Shown: positions 1 to 15,000 of the stretch, one piece after another
How the letters are laid out: every line of letters starts with the position of its first letter
Position numbering within the stretch: the stretch's first letter is position 1
NCBI GenBank assembly: GCA_011033025.1
Contig: WFMF01000026.1
Span: 248,001-312,000 of the forward strand
Length of the DNA: 64,000 nucleotides
Direction: 5' to 3'
Origin: Beroe forskalii
Taxonomy: Eukaryota; Ctenophora; Nuda; Beroida; Beroidae
Position numbers and translations under genes: made by a program
Notes under the pieces: generated by a model
What the model was told of the DNA's origin: nothing
What the model saw: the letters and a program-made list of their open reading frames with translations, nothing else
Databases searched by the model: none

Positions 1-3000
1 TGTCTGACATCCGCTTACTGATCTGCTCGTAGTGCCGCCTTAGCCTGTCCAACTGAGGGAGGAAAGGGGTTAAGGAGAGGGTGAGAGGGGGAGGGGTTAA
101 AACTGAAGGGGAGGGATTAAACTGGGGGGTGGGGAAAGGGGGTTAGATGTTTGAGGGGGTGAGGGGTTAGTGAGTAAGTTAGGGATGGGGGAGGCGTTAG
201 TGAGGGAGAAAAGGGGTTTAGTGAATTGGGGAGGGCGTAATGAGGGGAAGGGGTGAGCTAAATAGGGGGGGAGAGAGCTAGTGAGAGTGGGGGTGGGGGG
301 AGGGGGTTAGGGTTGAGGGGTTAGAGTGGGGGCGAGGGGGTTAGAGTATGGAGAGGAGGTTAGAGTGGGGAGGGGATTAGTGAGATAAGGGGGTGAACGG
401 GGGTGAAGGGGTGCGTGAAGGGGGAAAAGGGGCTGGATTCCAGCTGGGTTATAGGTTGGAGAGGGTTAGAGTGGGGGTGAGGGGGTTAGAGTGGGACTAG
501 GTTGACAAGGGGGTGGGGGTGAGGGGGAGGGGTTATAGGGTGGTGTGAGGGGGAGGGTTTTTCGGGTCAAGGGAGGGAAACTGAGGTGGAATCCAGCTGG
601 GAGAGAGTGGTGAAAGGGGGTGAGTGGTTATGCAGGGGTGAAGGGGTTATTGTAGAAGAGAGGGGGTTAGAGTGGGGTGAGGTGGTTCTCACCTCGAACT
701 GTTTCTCTCTGAGCAGCCTCTCCTTCTCTGAGAAGTCCACTGTGGTGTCGATGAGGTCGATGGAGGAGTTCAGGTCGAGGGACTTGAGGTGGTTCATCCT
801 GTAGTTCTCGTACAGAACGCTGTCAGTGTACTCGATGAAGTCCTCTATACACGTTCTGTAGTTGTGGGGTAGTGATTAAGTGGTACAATATTACCTTTGC
901 ACACTAAGAACTGCATCACGTAATTGGTGCGCAGTTAAGGATTTGCGCACTTAATGATGCGCGCACTAAATTAGTGCGAGTTTCAAGTGAAAAAACACAA
1001 TTTTAATAAGTGCGCACTTAATTAACGCGCGTTTATCAAAATCGCTTATCGCACTAATAAAGTGTCGCAGTTCATAATAAGTGAACAGTACTATGGTAGA
1101 TGAAAAAGGATGTAAGAGTGTGATAAGTACGATGTAAGAGTGAGATGTTTCAAGACGTATGTACTAAAAAGCGTGAATTTACAGGGCAAGATGAACCAGA
1201 ACATTTCATATTTTCAGAGGTTTCACCTCACACCCTGATTTAAATCTTAGTTCGCTTTCTCGCATCAGGCATGATATAATCCCAGACAGAAGCCTTAAGT
1301 CTGTATCGCTCAAGGAAGTACACAAGTATAATAGAAAGTGACGTCATTATCAGGGTTTAGAATGTGAGTTGATGAGGTTTTCCTTGTACGACAGGAGAGT
1401 GGAAGCTTTGTATTTTTAATACAGAAAACAGACAAAGAGACAAAATGTCCAGGGGTTGTAGACGTAAGGTTGTTAACGTCTGGAAAACTTAGCAGTTTAA
1501 CTTGAGTTATAATTAAACACAGACGTGGGATCCAGTACAAATTGTAAAGCTTGTGACGGAGGAATAGAGGCAACTTGAGATGGCAATAAGGCTAAAAAAA
1601 GGCGTTGGGTAGGGAAATATACGTTAATTATTAATAGAATTGATAGTCACAAGAAAATAAAATAAAATGACTCATGAAAAACCACTTATTGACACCACTT
1701 CTTGACACCACTACTTGACACCACAGCTTGACACCATTGTCACACCACCTCTTGACACCACTATTTGATACCACTTGACACCACTACTTGACACCACTGT
1801 ATGACATCACTACTTGACACCACAGCTAGACACCACAGCTTGACACAACTGCATGACACCACAGCTTGACACCACTGCATGGCATCGAAGCTTGACACCA
1901 CTTCTTGACACCACTTCTTGACACCACTTCTTGACACCACTTCTTGACACCACTTCTTGACACCACAGCTTGACACCACAGCTTGACATCACTACTTGAC
2001 ACCATAGCTTGAAACCACAGCTTGACACCACAGCTTGACATCACTACTTGACACCGCTTCTTGACACCACTGTATGATACCACTACTTGACACCACTTCT
2101 TGACACCAGAGCTTGACACCACTACTCAACACCACAGCTTGATACCACAGCTTGACACCACCACTTGACACCACAGCTCGACACCACAGCTTGACACTTG
2201 ACACCACTTCTTGACTTACTTGAGCAGGATGTCGTGTAGGGTGATGTAATCGCAGTGTTCCTCGTTGTTGACCTCCGCAAAACCCCAGGGGTACTGACGA
2301 CCTATCTTTTGACCGCTGTCAGAGTACACCACAGCGTCACCTCCAATCACAGTGTAAGGGGGCGCAATCTGAGGTTAATTAAAGAGTTAGGGGGCGCAAT
2401 CTGTGGGATGGATATGGAACTATGTACAATATCGTAATGTCAGAGATAAAATCACGGGAAGAATTGCAAATATAACTTGTTTTCTGTAAGGAAATATAGT
2501 CGTACTTTCCTCTGACTGAAACAACAGAAACGTCAAAGTGCTAGAAAAATTAAAATGGTGAACGACGGAGGATGAGTTTTTGAAACTCACCACATCTGGG
2601 AGGTCGAACATCTCAGGATTGAAGATGGAAATATCGTGCTTCTCACAATCCTCTATGATCTGAAAGAGGTGTCAATAAAGCTTGAGTTAAGAGATGTCAG
2701 TTCTATTGGACTTGTCAGTTATCAAGGTAGAAATAACTTCAGTTTTTAAGCGAGATGCAATATTTTGGGATGAAACAAATAAAATTGTTCGGAAGAGAAC
2801 AGGCGTCAGGGTAGGAAAGAATGTGGAATAGAAGCAGAGAAATAGAATATAAGTCAAATTACGTAATTTCGGACCTCTCTGAAAAACATTCACAAAAAAC
2901 ACAACTGCACCTTGATCTTGAGTTTCTTGGACTCCTGAGTGGTCATGGTATCCACCTTAGCAATGACTGGGATGATGTTCACTAGCCTACAGGTGCTCTT

Positions 3001-6000
3001 CATGAACTCAACATCAACTGGTCGCAATCTGAGGGGGTCAATGCGTTATGAAATGAATTTAAAAATGACTTTTAAAAAATGTACTTTAATAGGGGCACTT
3101 CGAACTGCAGCTTGCGCGGCTTTTGTAGTTTTGTGTGCGCGGCTTAAGTCTGCGCTTCGAGTTCGTATACTTTTATACATAACATGTAAAAAAGCCGCGC
3201 AGACTGAAGAGTGAAGTCGCGCACACAAAAGCCGCGCAAGCTGCAGTTCGAACTGTCACCGCAGCCAGCACCGCATATCCGCAGCCTACAGGGCGAGGGT
3301 CCAACCGTCTAAACCAATATGGACCCGATCAGGCAGGTGTCAGAGATTTATATAAGATAACTGACCCTGAAGCGAAGGGTGAGAGGAAGTAGACGCAGCA
3401 GTGAATCCTGTGGTCCACCACCACCCGTCTGTTGATGCTGTTCTCCTCTCCCATGTACTTCTGAATCCGACCCTTGATCTCATCCAGAACCGGCTGCCAA
3501 CTGCAGGGGAAGAAGGGGTGGGTTAAAGGGAAATAGAGACTTGGGCAAGGGTTACTTGGGCAACCTGGGAAAGGGGGATTGGTTACTGGTTAGTAATTAC
3601 TTCTGAATCCGACCCTTGATCTCATCCAGAACTGGCTGCCAACTGCAGGGGAAGGGGGTTACGTTTCAAGGGAAATTGGAGATTGGTTATGTGGTTACTT
3701 TTATTAGAAACTTCAGCAAGGAAACTTCAGCAAGGAATACTTGGGCTAGGTACCTATAAGCCTATATTAGGGTGACAACTCATGGGGAAAGGGGGATTGG
3801 TTAAGATTCTAGAAAATGAGCACTTCGGCAAGGTTTACTTGAGCAAGGCTACCAAAGGTAGGTGAAGTCTACAGTGAATGCTTGACATGTTAAACGGCTG
3901 ATGATTTAGCTGTCCTACTTCAGAGTACATCAAGTAAATCGTCAAACTACAGATCTATTTGATGATTGATGACAATAGCCATGATGATTGATGACACGAT
4001 TAGTGCTCTGTTAGAGCGAGTTCTTTAGGCAGGAAGTACTACAGAAAATGCCAAGGATTGACTTTGAAGTTCGAATAGCATGCGCTAGTCGTCGTCAGCT
4101 CAGGATTCACTCCCCCCATATTGATTGATGAATTTGTTCAGCTCCACAGTTCTAATCTAAATCTTAACTGTATAATCATATTCATCGTAAGTTTCATCTA
4201 TAGGGCGGAGCGGCTACATTTTCAACACTCTCCCCCTACTACACTCATATAATGCGAATATTACTATTTTTACACACGGAAACACCCCAACTTTCAGTTC
4301 ACTTCATGGTATCTTCTTAAGTGTCACACTTACAAAATACACTACTTGTTGAGCGCAAACCACCACTTTAAACCATGAAAATGGAACACTCTCCATTCCG
4401 CTTATTGATTGTCCGTGACCTATCATAGATAACAGAGTGCTGAGGTTTTATTTTAAGTTTCGAAACACTCAGAAATTCGTTAGAAAGTCGCGACACGTCG
4501 GAATCGTTAATTTAATAGACCTGTCAATAATAATATACATGTATCGGGGTGTGCTAATATATGAGAAACGCTAAAACTTAAGAAAATAATAGAAATATGA
4601 ATTACTTCAGACTACGGAGTCTGCAGACGAAAAGCAGATGATTTTAGTGACTAATTGACCATTCTAAACCATGATAATGACACGTTTCTGAACCGCCTGT
4701 TATCTGAGAAGAGCATCCAATGGTCGTGAGGAGACTGAGTGTGGCAGATTATTACAGTCTACAATCTGTACACTCCAATTTGTGTGTGTGGGATTTTTAG
4801 GGATTTGGAGATCATAAATTGACAGTTTTATAATTGCACAAGGTTTGAGATACCTATAATGGTCGATAATTGTGTTCCAAACAGACCCAGGTTGATTCCA
4901 ATTATTTCTACCTGAAAGTCTAGTCGACCGAATGAGAATAAATGTTGGTAAATTATCTCCTGGGCAGTTGAAGATTAAGATGGACACATCAGCCAGATCT
5001 GATAAAATCTATGGTTTTCTTGAGCTAATGAGTGAGCGTTACTGAAGTCGGCCAGCTGCCCATCCATCAAAATTATTAAAGAAAGGTTTGAATTGAGTTT
5101 TAGGTTAGAGTATCGCAAGAAGCGAGAATATCCCAGTAAATTTGAATGGTCCAAGCACTCAAGCAGTGTCTACTCAACAGTCTGTACCCATGGAGCTGGG
5201 TCCGAAGCCAGGGGTTTCAATGAGGGACAGCACCAGTTTAGAGCGCTTGTGTTTCAGCAGCATCGTCTCGATCTCTGATTCGTTTCTACACGCGAACGCG
5301 CTCACTGAAATGGGAAGGGTTTAAAGAACTTAAACTAAAATAGCAAATTAATTCATAACTTTTTGACAACGTGCTAGTCTATGGAGCCAAGATCCAGCGA
5401 AAATGGGCATTTCTGGATTCACATTGAGGCCGTCCTTGAGTTTGCTTTGAAAACCAGATACAATCTTAACCTATAAAGTTTAGAGTAGCACAGAAAAAAA
5501 AGTCAAGAGGATTCAAACCTGACGTACCCTTGTTGTCTGCCGGGGAGCACTTGGCACGGCTTATCCTCTGTGTCTGCAGCAACTGCTCGATGATGGTGGA
5601 CTTTCCCAGCCTCGACTCTCCTGGGGATTGGAAGGTAACGACATTGCTTTTTGAGCTGGAAGATTCTGATTATTACAATACCAACTGTTTAACAGGTTAG
5701 AAAAATAAAGGTGTATAAAGTAGACTCAGTCAAGTGGAAATAACAGGCACTTGGGAGTGATGTCTTTATGGCTTATAATTGGTGAATTTGGATATGCAGC
5801 TTATACAGTGAATAATACACGTGCTTTTCCGTCTGCAACAAATATGGGTGCTTTTGTATTTTTACTGGGTGGTCTGTAGAGCTCACCACTAGCAGGCCGA
5901 TTGTCTCAGACACTGATTAAAGTTCATGTCGCACGTTACCTACCTACCAAATGCTTTTATGGCAGCTAGAGCTTAGTCTCAAACCGCCAACTTCCAGCTA

Positions 6001-9000
6001 TGGTATTGACTCGCAACCTCTTACTTTCTTATCGGAGCAGTGCGCAGTACTCCTATATGCAGTGTATCATGTGTTAGGTCTGTCTGAGTAAACACTTCAC
6101 GGACTGTTACCGTCCAATGCCGGACTAGCCTTCCTTATCACAGATTTATTAATAACATGTGTGCCAAACGTACATGTGCGAGGTCCGAGTTCGTTCGAGT
6201 GCAAGCGAATATAATATCGCGTCATCCTTTGCCTACTATAATTCATCATAATGACCTTGCAATTAAAACCACCATGCGCTAATCACCAGAATCTATGATT
6301 GTACCAGAAGGATTCCGATAAGACTGGTGAATCATGTGCATATCAGTGCATTCAATGTGCATCATTACGTAATACGTATGCATGTGTATCAAGTTTCTAA
6401 TGAGCTAACAAATTGGAATTATTTGTCCTGATATATTAATTATCGTGGTCATTAAAATTATCGTGGTTAGAAGAGATGGAAGCCTGGAACGTGGTGAAGA
6501 TGACGGAAGTGCGAGCCAGTGCCAAGAACAGAAAATAATTGAGAAGGAGGAGAGGGAGGAAAGGAGGAGGAAATGAGAGGGGGAAGGAGACAGAGAGAGA
6601 GAGAGGAAAGGAGAAGAGAAAAGGAGGGATATTGATGACAGGGAAAAACCGGAAACAGCCGTGAAGTATTTTAACAAGTATTTGTTGCAATGATGAGAGT
6701 AAACTGCAAATATCATGGAAATTTCCGATTAACTCAGTAACTCCAAGAGAAATCTTTCTAGACGAGAATATCACCCGATTTTCGTCACATGGCAAAGTTC
6801 ACCGATTCTATTTCACTTTTACAACCTCCACAGAGGCACTCAATCTAGGTATTCTACTATTCTATTCTAGAATAGATTTTGTTTTTAAACTAGAGCTTCA
6901 AAGTTCCAAGATGATTACAACATGTGCCATATCATATTGAAGGAGCTGCAGAAAGTTCTAGAGTCAAATATTTTGATGCCTGTAACACTGTGCGTATATT
7001 GTCTCTGTGCCAGAAGGCTTTTCCGGCATGGATAGCATCAAAAATGTAGGGAATTTGCCTCGAGGAGTATTGTGAGTTATGGTATGTAGACGAATTAGTA
7101 AGAAATTATATATATGGCAATAAAAAGTTAACAAACTCAAGATGAAACTCTGAAGTTCAAGACATAAAAATGAGAAAAAATTAGATCGTGGCTACGGAAT
7201 GTTTTGGAGTATTTGGGCCCAAAGTTGACAGTGCTTTTTAGACAACGATCTTTTTTGTTCGCCTGCATCTTTGAGTGTTTATTCCTATTTCTCTGTCTGA
7301 TTCTCTACGGCAGTTAGTCTGTCCCTCTGTCTGTCTGTCTGTCTAGCTGCATGTACCTTTCTGTACAGCCACACTGCATGCCTGTTTTAAGTCACTCACC
7401 CACAACTAGGACATTGTATCTCTGTCTGTCTGTCTATTGTCTGTACCTGTCTGTACAGCTACGCTGGATGCCTGTTTAAAGGTGCATGACGCGATAATCA
7501 TGAAAAATTAACATATACATTTTATTGGCTTAATGTGATCCTTATAGCATAACAAAAACTTGTGGTAAGTATGGGCGTGTAAATTTCATGTATTACCGGT
7601 CTAATTGGATAAACTAATTTGTGCCGGATGCAGCAATACAGCACCTTCGCCTCTGATCATGTATTGTTTACATTGCGTTCCATGTTTCTGTTCGTGTTTA
7701 GTGTCATGTTGTGCTGTAAAATACATGTTTCTCGTTTTATGCACCTCTTGGCTAATTATGTTCTCTTGTTAACACACTGTAATAAGGTTTTTTCGAACTT
7801 TTTAATTACCATAATAATAGCTTAATAGTTAAAAACGAATTAAACTATGCATTTCAAGTTTCAACAATAACGAATCTTCAGCGTTCTGACCAGTACACTC
7901 AGACACCAGCGCACTCCTAGACCAATGCACTCCGAAACCAGTGCACTCTGATCTGACACCAGTCCACTCTGACACCAATCGGTTCTGACACCAGCGCACT
8001 CTTAGACCATAAGACCAGTGCACTCTGACACCAGTACACTGCAACACCAGCACTCTCTTATACAAACACACCCTGAGTCTGACACCACATTGAAACTCTT
8101 ATTATAGTGCACTCTAGCACCAGTATACTCTGACTCTTTGAGTCTGAGTGCACTCTGACACCAGCGCACTCTGCAGACACCACATCACTCGGAAACCAGC
8201 GCATTTGACAACAGTACACTCTGACACCAGTGCACTCTAACACCACGTCACTCTGAAATATGAGTGTGCTTTGAAAGCAGCGCACTCTGACACGAGTTTA
8301 CTCTAACACCATTACCAGTGCATTCTGATACAAGCGCACTCTGAGCCTGACACCAGTAAACTCTAATTACAGTGACACCATTAATTGCACTCTTGACACC
8401 ATTCACTCTGACACTGGTGCCTTCTGTCAGCAGTGCGCTTGGGCACCAGCACCCAACTGTGACACCAGTTCAATTTCACACCAATGTCCAATGCACCCTG
8501 AGAGCAGTGCACTCTGACACCAGTTCGTTGAGCATCTCCACACTCCAACACCAGTTCACTCTGGACCCACATGGAAATTACACTGGCTGTAGTGATCCAG
8601 TCAAAAAAGATTGAATTGACTGTTGAAACTGTTCATTTTTCGCATAAAGCATTTGTTTTTAAAAATTTTTCAGCCTGGTGAATCAAATGATATTAATCAA
8701 TGCCATAATTATGCGGGTGAAAAGTGGAATGTAGTACCAAGACTGTAATTATAATGCAATTAGCCTCGCTGTATCTCTAGCGTACTGTTGTTGATATTGA
8801 TATGCAGCGCAGGGTGCTGTATTGCTGCAGAAATCGGAATCTTTGAGGGCTCTAATGAGGGTGATCTAATTAGGCACGCGTTGCGGGATATACGTAGAAG
8901 TGATCCACTAGTGATCTGCTACTATTTTAAGCAAAGTTGTTTTTTTCGCGTCATGCACCTTTAAGTGATTCTCCCACAACTAGGACATTGTATCTCTTGA

Positions 9001-12000
9001 CATGTCTGACACTGCGTTGCAGGGAGTTGATGGACCCCAGTCTGAGCTCCTTCCTCGATTCCATCAGAGCACTGTTCTCTAACGCACTGATCTCCTGAAA
9101 CAAGGGGTTGGTGAGGAAAAGGAGTGGAAACTTTGTAATCAGATACAACGAAAAATTATCATTCTTTAAACTATGAGAAATAAAAAGAGTTTTTTTTTTC
9201 AATTCTTGACTCAATTTGGCTATCGTTCTGCCAAATATATCCCCTATCCACCCACCAAAATGTACCCTCGATTTTCTCTGAACCCCTTCAACAAGAGAAC
9301 CCCGAAAATTAATCTGAAAATTCAAAATATACCCAAATTCAGCTACCTTGCAATTGTAACAGATAGTCCGACAATTGAAACTTAAAACGTTACAAAATAG
9401 CAATAATGGGAGTTATATTGGGAGCTTGATGAGCACCGTTGACGTGATGACGTAATATTCGGATTAGATTAAACTCAAACTGCAGACACTATTCCATTAA
9501 ATTAATGGGATTAATAATCTGATTACAACAACGTTACTATGGTCATAGGCCCCTCCGCCCTAAAGCGAATTAAGCACCTAAATCAGCATTTTAACATTTA
9601 GATTAATTTTATTTCAATTCAACTGGCTTAGCTACATCGTTAAATCAAGTCGCATTGACCCACCTGAACTTTACAAAGGACAAGAAGTACAGTAGACAGC
9701 GGAAGTGGAACAAGTCAAAAACACCTGTGCTAAAACAAGGAAATATCTTGAAAATACTGTATCGAAGGGATAAGAAACAAGAAAAAAGACGTCTGAAAGA
9801 CGCGCGATGGCTTCGGACAATATATAAAAAGAGACGGTGCGTGTTGTGTACGATAGAAGTGAAACACCCAACACCCACAACAAGTACCAGCTGCTGTTAC
9901 ACTGAGAGAGTCTTACGAATTCCTTGTGTGTCCGAAATCTTACATCTGTTAACGTCGCGCACGCGAGAAAATAGGCGGTTATTTTCAACAATTTGGCTGC
10001 GCGCACAATGTTAATGATGTCATGGGCGACCGCCTATTTATTCTGAGGGTACATTATAGTTGTAAGAGTAATTGTACCGGTTATAACCTCCTCCCAACGT
10101 CAAGACAGAGGCGGTGTGACGTCATCAATTCACCATTTCAAAGCATAATAATGACGTCATAGTTACTTCCTATTGGTTGAGGGGAAGGCAGCTTTTGTAA
10201 GGTATGAGCCCGTGTATGTACGAGGCAAAACGCATTGTATCAGACTAGGAACTTGTGATGGAACTGTGACATGTCCGATATCCCACGGTGTAGGCTGTGT
10301 TCAAGATAAGAGGTCAAGAGACCCGGTTCATTTTTGCGGGATAAGTTGAAAGGTCGAAAATTGTCGTTTTTTGCGATCAAATCAAAAGCGAAACTTTCGT
10401 TAACTTAATAATCTCATAATGAGCATGAATATAATGAAGAGTAATGAAATTTGAGAATGCAATGGGAATTATATCACTCTACAAACCCCGCCTACCTAAA
10501 GCAGCTTTAAAACTACAGTCACACAATGTAAAATACTCCGACCAATAAAACAAGTCTGCAGCCCAAAGTGTCAACGTGTACATAAAATAATGTAATATGT
10601 TTCTCAAATAATACAGGACGTTGAGAGCTCAGCCGCTGAGGGATATATAATATTTAATGTGTATAGTTGTTGTGGGTAAAATTAGTCGGAGTTTTGCTGA
10701 AAATTGAGATAAGGAGAGAAGGCACAACGAAAATAGGCAGTTTGTGTCGTAATTAATTCACCATTTTAAACTATGACAACGAAATCACTTAACGAAATGT
10801 TCAACCTATATTGCGCGATTAGTGCAAAAAAGCTACACATTGCAACACTTAATGGTTGTTCAGTGGTTCGTAGATAAAAACACACATTACAGCACAGGAG
10901 CGAGACTTTGGAAGAAAAGTCACGAAGTTGGAAGTTGAGTATTGAGTATTGAGAGTGTGTTCACTGTTCAGTGCTGTGGAGAGGTGCCGAATGTTTAGGG
11001 ATTATATCATCTCAAGATGTTGATGTCTTCGTCTGATATTCGCCTTGACATGTGTAATATGATGACTGAAGATGAAATGACTGAACATGTGATGACTGAA
11101 GATGAAATGGCTGAAGATTATGACTGAAACATGCAATGATTTATGACTTTATGAAGAATGGTTGAACAGTGATATGAAAACCAATTTAAGAGAAAGTGTG
11201 GTAAATATTGCAGATGGTTCATGTGATGAACTGAAAATTCGTCCGACCAGACAACAAATTAACAAACTGTAAACTGCCTTTGATCTCACGTCGATTAAAA
11301 CTTGCATATTTCCATGAAGTAAGAAGTGATGAATGATGATTTTATGGGGCTGAAGGATATGACTCAGATGATATGACAAAGCTGATAGAGAGATGAGAAC
11401 AGGCAAAAGTTAAAAAGTCCTGATAACATGATATCATCAACCAAAAATGACATCAACAGTCATTCAAACACACATGTTACTACATATGGGAGGGAAATCC
11501 TTGAAGATCCCCTGAAAATCTTAATAATCCGATGACAAGTCCCTGTGTGTTAGGCAGTCAAGGAAACCCTTATCAACTCTAATACTTTCTGCTGCTCTAC
11601 CGAAACGGGCGGGTAGAAACCAACAACTTGGTAAGCTAAACTATGACTATGACGTCATCAAGGAGAGCTTTCCATCGTTTTACGAACATGTATTGCAGTC
11701 ATCATCTTCTGAAACACTCCCGGGCTTCCGAGAGGCAATTTAAACCACGGTGGATGTATAATATGCAGTGACACGCATAAAATGTGTCATGTAAACTCGG
11801 TCAGACGGCAAAAACAACGGGAATTGGTACGGCAAACTTACACGGCCAGAACGTGTTGTATTATCCAGTGGGCGTCCAAGTTATAATGGCAATATTCGTG
11901 ATTTAAATCGCATCATATTACGATAAGAAAGAATGAGGAAGTAATGAGAAAATGAAGAAAGTGCGTGGTGACGTTTTTTGGTAAAAAGAAGAGTCAAATG

Positions 12001-15000
12001 ACGAAATCTCAACATGGTTGACCCACTGATAGGTAAAATCCTAACCATGCTATACGGACAGAGTAGGTTTTCGGTAACTGGAAAAAACAAACAAAAAAAA
12101 ATCGTAGCTGATAAGAATAATGGTAAACAGGTTGTCAGAGAATGGGTTTTGCCGTCAATGAATGATACTGGTGTGACCTATTCAAAAGAACAGAAAGTAA
12201 TTAGTGATCATTCCTAGACATAACCGGGGAAGGGAAACACCCTGGCACGAAACTGACATCAGACAAATACACACTCAGACAGACACACACACACACAAAG
12301 TCAGACAGACAAAACCCGCGACATACACACAAACACAGTATTTCGGAGGGTAAACGGAGTATCAAATAACAGCGGGAGAGAGATTATACACTTGACATTA
12401 TGAAAACGGGAGATACTGTTCACACTTTTAATGGGTGATGTGAAGTGTCAGGGGTTTAATTGGGTCGTGAAGTGAGAAGAAAAGGCATTGTTGTCGTGAA
12501 ATGAAATTAGACGCTTCCAAGATAAGGGGAGCTGGGCATTTGTAGTTTTAAGAAGGATCACTCTGGTCTCCGAAATCTGAAATCTGCGTTCATATTCATA
12601 GTGGTTGAAAATGGAAAGGGTCGTGAGTCCCGTTAACTGTAAAGTTGTTGGTGGGATCTGGGCTTCTGGGAAGATGAACTTCCAGCTTCCACCATTCCAC
12701 CAACCAAGTTCGTTGGTCTCTGACGATAGTGATTTTCCATACTGACAATATAATAAATGACTAAAAAACGAGACAAAAACTGATGAAAACTGATAAGAAA
12801 TCAGTAAGGACCTGCCTTAAGATAAATGATAGCAGATTTTTACTCTCACTCATATGGCAAGCACAACGACTACCTATAGTCGCGCGCAGCAATATAGATG
12901 GAGTTGGACTGATGTTACTATGTTATGTCATCAAGAGTTATAACGTGGTCCTCTCAACTCTCCTATTCTTCACATAAACCCAGCTTAGCGATTATCAGCA
13001 CCAACAAACACCTCACAAACAAAACGTGGATTAGGATCAAGCAATGTGAGTGTGACACCATTACATATTATATTTATAACATTACATAAATATACTAACC
13101 AAACTATATATTACATAACCAAATAATAATATATTTAACCAAACATTCCCTTATATACTTACCAAACATATAAAATATTCATGCAACACAAATATTGGTG
13201 TGATATTGGAAAGTCGGCTGCCTGCGCGCCCGGTTGCATAATACATAACGCGCCCTTATGTACATTATATGACTCCTAAATTATGAGGCTCGCGCGAAAA
13301 ATAGGCGGTTTGTGATAAATCCATCTTTTTAGCACTTTGAAGTGTAATAATGACGTCATCACTCCTTGGACCGCCTATTTTTCATGCTCGACCTTCATAG
13401 GATCTGGGAACTTGTCAACAAATCCACACGTAGATCAAAGGACTGAGCTGAGTGTACATGCACCTTGTCCGGAAGGATTATATTAGGTTTTTTTGCGGAA
13501 ATTGACAGCACTTTCGTCAGGGCGTTGGACTCTGCAATACTTAAATATGCTGAAGAGTGGTGAAATGGTCTCGGTCAATGGGGGAAGGAAAAATTCAAGG
13601 AATTATTTATGATAATGCAGCTGAAAAATCAAACCCAGAAGTAAAATTATTGCAGTGCCACTCCCCAGCAATATTTTAGGAAAACAACTAAACGAATGTA
13701 GCCAAGATTTAGAGTGCATGGAAACTGGAAACAAAAGGCTGTAAATTGCCTTATTTTAAAGTTTTGATACTTTAAAGTTTCTTTAGAACCTATCACCACC
13801 ACTGAAAGTGATAATGAAGAGATTAAAACCCCAAGTTTTAAAGTTTAAACCCAAGATTTAAACATAAGTTTCATTCCCTTCATAACATTACCTGATACTT
13901 GAGCATGTATCTGTTCTTCATAGCCGTGGAATCTCGCATCACTACCGGGGTGGAAATGTTAAGCAAATAGTTGAATATAATAACTTAATAAACAGCTAAT
14001 GACTCACAAAAACATCAAATCAGTGTTATTTTTACAGCAATGTTGCGAACCGAACAAGTAAAAAAAAAGAAAAAGTAAGCATAAGGCACAAAGAAAAAAG
14101 CAACAGATCACAAGAAAGCAAAAGCGACCGTCTTAATGTTGAACGTTGTGCGCGCGAGGGCAGTCAATAGTGATTAGCATTAATTGCCATTATTAACTCA
14201 ATAGAAACTATAATCATATCACTAATGACGCTCCACAAGTGTCTCAGGACAATTAAACGCTGCCCAGAGGGTAAGGTGCACGTTTTAACCTAGAAAATTG
14301 AGGGTCTGGGAAGGTGTGACCAATTAATCTAATCATCTCACAATGTAGACTCAATTATTGATACTGTAGCTAGATCCATCTACGGTATACCAATATCCGA
14401 TTAATCTCTAATTGGAGTTGAGTCCCGACTCTACTTGTTCGCTAACTTGTGTTCCAATTCCAGCAAGCTATCTATTATTCTATTCCAACTTTCTTGCCAT
14501 ACTCGGAGTGTGAATTGGAAGACCCTAGACAAACTCTGGGTGTGAATTGGAAGACCCTAGACAGGGTTCCGGCTGTTTTTCAGGTCCGAAACATCTGTTA
14601 AAATTGTAGCCCTCGTATAGTAGTATTCTACAGCCTGTATATAAGCTAGTGCTCCCTGTGGGATGCAGGAAATCACGAGAATGTCCCATGTATGGCTTAC
14701 CCAGAAATTTTTTTTGGCATAAATTAGAATTTAGAAGCTCGGCCTGTCTCAAACAAAGTACCAGAAGATTAGGCCATAAGGCCAATCCCTCAAAAATGTC
14801 ACTGTTCTGATTTACGAGTATAAATGTGACTTTATGAACTCATGCATGGTACCTCTATCCCTGACTCATGCGATTCAGGGTGTCTCTCTCTCTCAGCAAA
14901 CCCCCCAATTCCCACGCCGCATTCCACGCTTAGTACCCCCTAACACAGGTGCTAATTGGGCAACATTCCCCTTTTCACAGAGGAAAGAGAGTTTAAAGTT

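Noticed and set aside
60-560. Telomere-like TTAGGG sequence
   Set aside because: GGGTTAGGGTT-like words occur only by chance in a degenerate G-rich intron repeat; there is no regular hexamer array.
1761-2207. Four overlapping minus-strand ORFs rich in WCQ and VVSS residues
   Set aside because: They are frames of the 13-bp minisatellite; several frames are open at once, as expected for a repeat without stops.
7829-8614. ORFs on both strands rich in VRVHW or HSD residues
   Set aside because: Translations of the 16-bp minisatellite inside the TTAA element.
7480-8960. Assigning the TTAA element firmly to piggyBac
   Set aside because: The TTAA duplication fits, but the ends (AGGTGCATGACGCG) are not a recognised piggyBac terminus and there is no transposase.
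9645-10014. Two or three overlapping ORFs on both strands of more than 75 codons
   Set aside because: Mutually overlapping, end in a MITE, no domain; typical chance ORFs.
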